DNA from: Streptomyces sp. WMMC940
Lineage (GTDB): Bacteria > Actinomycetota > Actinomycetes > Streptomycetales > Streptomycetaceae
Reading direction: 5' to 3'
NCBI RefSeq assembly: GCF_027460265.1
Contig: NZ_JAPZBC010000001.1
Location: forward strand, 3,433,001-3,497,000
Length of the DNA stretch: 64,000 nucleotides
In this document: positions 60,287-64,000 of the stretch, one piece after another
Position numbering within the stretch: position 1 is the stretch's first letter
How the letters are laid out: every line of letters begins with the position of its first letter
Translations under genes and position numbers: made by a program
Notes under the pieces: generated by a model
The model's database searches: none
Told to the model about the DNA's origin: nothing
What the model saw: only the letters and a program-made list of their open reading frames with translations

Positions 60287-62065
60287 TCAGTCCTGGGCCG
60301 GCATCACCCGGGTCACCTTGCCCTTCAGATCGGCGTCCAGATAGCCGGTGACGTGGTCGTCGGCGAGATAGACGGCCAGTCCCAGCGGGGTGCCGAAGGT
60401 GTCGTCGGCGGGGCGGACCAGGACGTAACGCAATGTCGGCCGCTTCACGTTCAGGTCCTTCTCCGCCCGCTTCAGCAGGGCGGGGACGACGTCCCAGTCG
60501 AAGTCGTCCAGGCTGAACGGGCGGTCGCCGCCGATCAGGGAGCTGCTGATGATGCCCTTCTGGACGCCCTGGCCCGGGCGGTAGGTGTAGCTGTCGTACT
60601 TGGTGTCGCTGCCCTTGACCATGATCTCCGCGGACACGTAGTCCGCGTAGACGGTGAAGTCGGCCGCGCGGTCCGTCCCGGTCGCGGCCTTGATCTCCTT
60701 CACCGCCGTCCGGATGCCGTCCGGGGTCAGCAGATCGGTCTTGGCGTCGGCCTCGGACGCCGGTGCCGACGCCGCAGGGGCCGCCTCGGGCGGTGCGGAC
60801 GTCGCGCCCTTCGTCGCGGTCGCGGCGGGGCCGGGTGAACTCGCCGCCTTCTCGCCGCCGTTGCCGCCGCCGTCCGGCAGCAGGGTCCACACCAGGACGC
60901 CTGCCAGCACGGTCGCGACGGCGGACGCGGCGATCGCGACCCGGCCCTTCACACGGCCGCCCGGTCCCGGCGGCGTCTGCCGTGTGGGGCCCGCCGGGTA
61001 GGGGGTCGACGGCACGACCGGACCCGGCACGGCGCCGTGCGGAGCCGACGGCCCGAAGCCCATCGGCGGCCCGAAGCCCGCCGGCGGTCCGAACCCGGCC
61101 GGAGCTGCGTTCGGTGCGGCCGTCTGCCCCGGCGGAGGTGACGGCCGGTACGAGGTGGTGCCGCCCGCCCCGTCCGGGGCAGACGGAACACTCGGCGGCC
61201 TCCGCGGGCCGGTGGCCGTGTCCCGGCCCTCGGCCGCTTCCGCGAGCATCCGGTCGGCGGTCTCCGCGTCCGCCCGGCCGGCCGGGTCCTTGACGAGCAC
61301 GGCGCTCAGGAAACCGGTCAGCGATCCCGCCTGGACGGGCGGCGGAAGCTCCTCGCTGAGGAGCGCCGCCAGCGTCGCGAGGGTGCTGCCCCTGCGCAGC
61401 GGGTGACGCCCCTCGACGGCGACGTACAGCATCATCGCCAGCGACCACAGATCGGAACCCGGGCCGCCCTCGGCGCCGGAGATGCGCTCGGGCGCCATGT
61501 AGTCGGGCGTGCCGATGACGGACCCGGTCGCGGTCAGCGCCGTGGACTCCCTGATGGCCGCGATACCGAAGTCGGTGAGGACGGGACGTCCGTCGGGGCG
61601 CATCAGGACGTTGGCGGGCTTCACGTCCCGGTGCTGGATGCCGACGTCGTGCGCGGCGCACAGCGCGGCCAGCACCTCGCGGCCGAGACGGGCGGCCTCG
61701 GCGGGGTCCAGCGGCCCCTTCTCCAGCCGGTCATGAAGTGATCCGCCGGTCACCAGCTCCATGACGAGCCACGGGTAGGTGTGCTCCCCGCCGTCCACCA
61801 CATGGTGGATGGTCACCACATTGGGGTGGTCGACGCGGGCGAGCGCCCGTGCCTCGCGCAGCACCCGGGCCCGGAGCATCGCCGCGCCCTGCGGGTCGTA
61901 CTCGGCGAGACCCGGATCGGGCGGCCGTACCTCCTTGAGCGCCACGGCCCGGTCCAGGACCAGATCGCGCGCCCGCCACACCATGCCCATACCGCCGCCG
62001 CCGAGCCGCGCCTCCAGCTCGAAGCGCCCGTCTATGACCCGTCTGCCGGATTCCCCGTCGCTCAT
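60287..62065 (-). CDS. Membrane Ser/Thr protein kinase with extracellular domain, 592 aa
   Basis: Kinase domain about 14-275: LGGGGMGMVWRA (21-32), Lys44, HRDVKPAN with Asp147, DFG with Asp165, GTPDYMAPER. A Pro/Gly/Ala-rich linker, a membrane helix (about 372-394) and an extracellular domain (about 445-592) with GIRTAVKEIKAATGTD and YVLVRPADDTFGTPLGLAVYL follow; no PASTA. The ATG start is clear. Convergent with DUF397 after 17 nt. Confidence 0.91.
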   Translation of the reverse strand: MSDGESGRRVIDGRFELEARLGGGGMGMVWRARDLVLDRAVALKEVRPPDPGLAEYDPQGAAMLRARVLREARALARVDHPNVVTIHHVVDGGEHTYPWLVMELVTGGSLHDRLEKGPLDPAEAARLGREVLAALCAAHDVGIQHRDVKPANVLMRPDGRPVLTDFGIAAIRESTALTATGSVIGTPDYMAPERISGAEGGPGSDLWSLAMMLYVAVEGRHPLRRGSTLATLAALLSEELPPPVQAGSLTGFLSAVLVKDPAGRADAETADRMLAEAAEGRDTATGPRRPPSVPSAPDGAGGTTSYRPSPPPGQTAAPNAAPAGFGPPAGFGPPMGFGPSAPHGAVPGPVVPSTPYPAGPTRQTPPGPGGRVKGRVAIAASAVATVLAGVLVWTLLPDGGGNGGEKAASSPGPAATATKGATSAPPEAAPAASAPASEADAKTDLLTPDGIRTAVKEIKAATGTDRAADFTVYADYVSAEIMVKGSDTKYDSYTYRPGQGVQKGIISSSLIGGDRPFSLDDFDWDVVPALLKRAEKDLNVKRPTLRYVLVRPADDTFGTPLGLAVYLADDHVTGYLDADLKGKVTRVMPAQD

Positions 62066-62257
62066 GGCCGGGAGCCTACGAGATGCGGGCGACACGGCCC
62101 CGCGCAGGTGGCTCCGACGCCTCCGGCCCGGAGCGTGCCACGCCGGCGTCGCGCTCCGGCCGCCACCCGCACCTGTGCCCGCCCCGGCGGGAAAGCCGGG
62201 GCGGGCGGTGGGTGCCGGTGAGGCCGGTGGGGCCGGCCCCCGGCGATGCGTGGTGTG

Positions 62258-63877
62258 TCAGCCGAAGCAGTCGGGGACGGGGTTGGTGCTGCCCTCGCAG
62301 TTGGTCGGGACGTTGTCGATGATGCGGACCTTGCCGTGGGTGACGACCGTGCCCTCGTTGTCCACACCGCCCGCGGGCTCGTCGGAGATGTTCTTCGTCA
62401 CCTTGGAGTCGGTGAGGACGAGGCGGCCGAACTCGTTGACGAAGATGCCGCCTCCTCGGCCGTCCTCGCCCGGCGCCTGGTTGCCGGCGATCTTCGTCTT
62501 GCGGATGGCGACCTCCACCTCCACCTCCTCCTCGTCGTCCGGGAGGATGTCGATGCCGCCACCGCGCGCGGCCGAGCCGTCACCGAGGCTGGTGTTGCCG
62601 GTGATCTCACTGTCCTCGATCACGGTCTCGTCGTCGACCTGGAGACCACCGCCCTGGGTGGCCGCCGTGTTGTCGTGGATGTTGGACCCGCGTACGTGGA
62701 GCCCGCCATCCTCGTGGTCGATACCGCCACCGGTACCGTCGTCGGTGTTGAAGGCGATGACGGACTTCACCACCTCGGTCACGCCGCCGTCCGACTCGAC
62801 ACCGCCGCCGATGTTGTGGCGGAACTCGCTCTTCACGATCGTCGAGGTCCCGCCCACGTTCTCGACGGCGCCGTCGTCGCCGATGTTGCCGTAGAACTTG
62901 GCCGAGTCGACCTTGAGCTTGCCGTTGAAGTTGAGGATGGCGGAGCCCTCGTCGGCGGAGTTTCCCTCGAAGGTGCTCTTGACGACCTTGGTGATGCCCG
63001 CGTTGTAGACGGCTCCGCCGTCGTCTCCGTCCGCGGGGTCGATACTGTCGACGGTGTTCCTGTCGAGGGCGACCATCTCCAGGTGCAGGCGTCCCGCGGG
63101 GTCGACCAGGATGGCACCGCCGTTCTCGTCCGGGGCGGACTTGCCTCGGGTGAGGACGAGGTGGCTGAGCTTCAGGTCGCCACCGGCTCCGACCTGGAAG
63201 AAGCGGAACTGGTCGGCGTTGGCGGCCCGCTGGATGGTGGAGCCGTTGCCGTGGATGCTGATCGGCTGGATGATCTCCGGCAGGCCGTTGCCGTCCTGAT
63301 TGGCGGTCAGCGTGTACGTGCACTGCTTCGCCAGGCGGAGTGAACCACCGCTGTTCTGGTTCAGGTCGACGATCGCCGCGATCAGGTCGTTCGGGTCGCA
63401 CTCGACGTTCCGCTCGCCGTGGCGCCCACGGCCCTCGCCGTCGGCCTTCTCCTGGTCGCCGTCGGCCTTCTCGTGTTCACCGGAGACCTCGCCACCCGCG
63501 TCGCGACCGCCGGAGCCGTCGTCACCCGCGTCGCGGCCGCCGTAGCCCTCGCCGTCGGCCTTCTCGTGCTCACCGGAGACCTCGCCACCCGCGTCGCGAC
63601 CGCCGGAGCCGTCGTCACCCGCGTCGCGGCCGCCGCCCTCGTCCCCCTCGGGGGCGTAGCCCTTCTCCTCGTCCCCGTCCGCCTTGTCCTCCGCGACCGC
63701 AGCACGTGCGTTCGTCTCGTCCGCACCCGCCTGCACCGCAGCCGCGATGGTCGTCGTACCCACCACCGCGGCGACCCCGGCCGCCGCGGCGACAGCAGCC
63801 ATCCGGTGACGGCTCAACACCGCCGACTTCCCACGACGGGGGACACCCGCGCCACCCGTGCCCTGAGATTCAGACAT
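62258..63877 (-). CDS. Secreted right-handed beta-helix protein with acidic repeats, 539 aa
   Basis: A signal peptide (RHRMAAVAAAAGVAAVVGTTTIAAAVQAGA, about 23-52), an acidic Gly/Asp/Glu-rich linker (about 58-150) with two 31-residue repeats, then a parallel beta-helix (about 155-530). The helix has repeated N-x-GG and IxxxxIxxN rungs such as HDNTAATQGGGLQV and GGGIDILPDDEEEVEVEV. The fold is that of pectate-lyase-like or polymorphic-membrane-protein passengers without catalytic residues I can assign. It may be a surface-binding protein. Confidence 0.82.
   Translation of the reverse strand: MSESQGTGGAGVPRRGKSAVLSRHRMAAVAAAAGVAAVVGTTTIAAAVQAGADETNARAAVAEDKADGDEEKGYAPEGDEGGGRDAGDDGSGGRDAGGEVSGEHEKADGEGYGGRDAGDDGSGGRDAGGEVSGEHEKADGDQEKADGEGRGRHGERNVECDPNDLIAAIVDLNQNSGGSLRLAKQCTYTLTANQDGNGLPEIIQPISIHGNGSTIQRAANADQFRFFQVGAGGDLKLSHLVLTRGKSAPDENGGAILVDPAGRLHLEMVALDRNTVDSIDPADGDDGGAVYNAGITKVVKSTFEGNSADEGSAILNFNGKLKVDSAKFYGNIGDDGAVENVGGTSTIVKSEFRHNIGGGVESDGGVTEVVKSVIAFNTDDGTGGGIDHEDGGLHVRGSNIHDNTAATQGGGLQVDDETVIEDSEITGNTSLGDGSAARGGGIDILPDDEEEVEVEVAIRKTKIAGNQAPGEDGRGGGIFVNEFGRLVLTDSKVTKNISDEPAGGVDNEGTVVTHGKVRIIDNVPTNCEGSTNPVPDCFG
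63461..63646. repeat. Two 93-bp tandem repeats inside the beta-helix protein gene
   Basis: Copies at 63461-63553 and 63554-63646 are almost identical, in frame (31 codons). They encode an acidic unit with GGRDAGDDGSGGRDAGGEVS and GEHEKADG. A third, shorter degenerate segment lies on either side. Confidence 0.85.
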
Positions 63878-64000
63878 CCGATGCAGCTCACTTTCTCTGT
63901 GACAGGCCGTCACGCCCCTACCGGAGGGACGCAGATGCCTCACATCGGAACACAGAAAATGTGATAAACAGCTCAATGCCGTCACATAGGCGTGCCAATT

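Overview
The window is actinobacterial, almost certainly Streptomyces: very high GC, GTG starts, tightly coupled operons, a gamma-butyrolactone (GBL) signalling island, DUF397/XRE pairs, PASTA-less Ser/Thr kinases, a class F sortase, and a core block (sigma factor, asd, ask, DUF5063, recR, ybaB) in an order I recall as typical of Streptomyces chromosomes.

Left third (1-20.6 kb), accessory metabolism. A minus-strand run (208-10747) encodes a YCII-like protein, an SDR, an MFS exporter, an IS701-like protein lacking the first catalytic Asp, a PapA/condensation-like acyltransferase with a degenerate active site, an FAH-family enzyme, an MR/MLE enolase-superfamily enzyme, an alpha/beta hydrolase with a Cys nucleophile, and a GH3-type acyl-acid amido synthetase. 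No PKS/NRPS module or carrier protein is visible, so this looks like a small stand-alone-enzyme pathway for an amide or ester; I do not recognise it. A zinc-finger/HTH regulator pair follows, then a GBL island (12222-17644): nitrilase-like hydrolase, ketoreductase, two TetR receptor-type regulators, an NAD-epimerase relative and an AfsA-like synthase. A 26-bp AT-rich element upstream of the receptor/AfsA pair recurs (20 of 26 positions) upstream of the IS701-like gene, which argues that the GBL receptor controls the pathway. A LysR regulator divergent from a DMT exporter and a cyclase-family hydrolase closes the region.

Middle (20.98-34.8 kb), mostly core: HAD protein, secreted protein plus sortase, GNAT, S9 peptidase, SURF1, a SigE-family sigma factor with a membrane partner, asd, ask, DUF5063, recR, ybaB and a SLATT protein.

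34.9-49.7 kb is a polymorphic-toxin island. A 2361-residue secreted Rhs/YD-repeat protein with a HINT domain and a 111-residue C-terminal toxin is followed by its probable immunity gene. Beyond it lie a decayed xis-int pair with its terminator, an IS630 remnant, an orphan small gene and two broken small genes. A divergent DNRLRE/FG-GAP secreted protein flanks the other side.

Right end (49.8-64 kb): a GntR regulator and class III aminotransferase, a PfpI-MarR operon behind tandem palindromes, two Ser/Thr kinases with membrane-anchored C-terminal domains, a CapA-like protein, an XRE-DUF397 pair with a small companion gene, and a secreted beta-helix protein with a duplicated acidic repeat. I found no tRNA, rRNA or CRISPR array.
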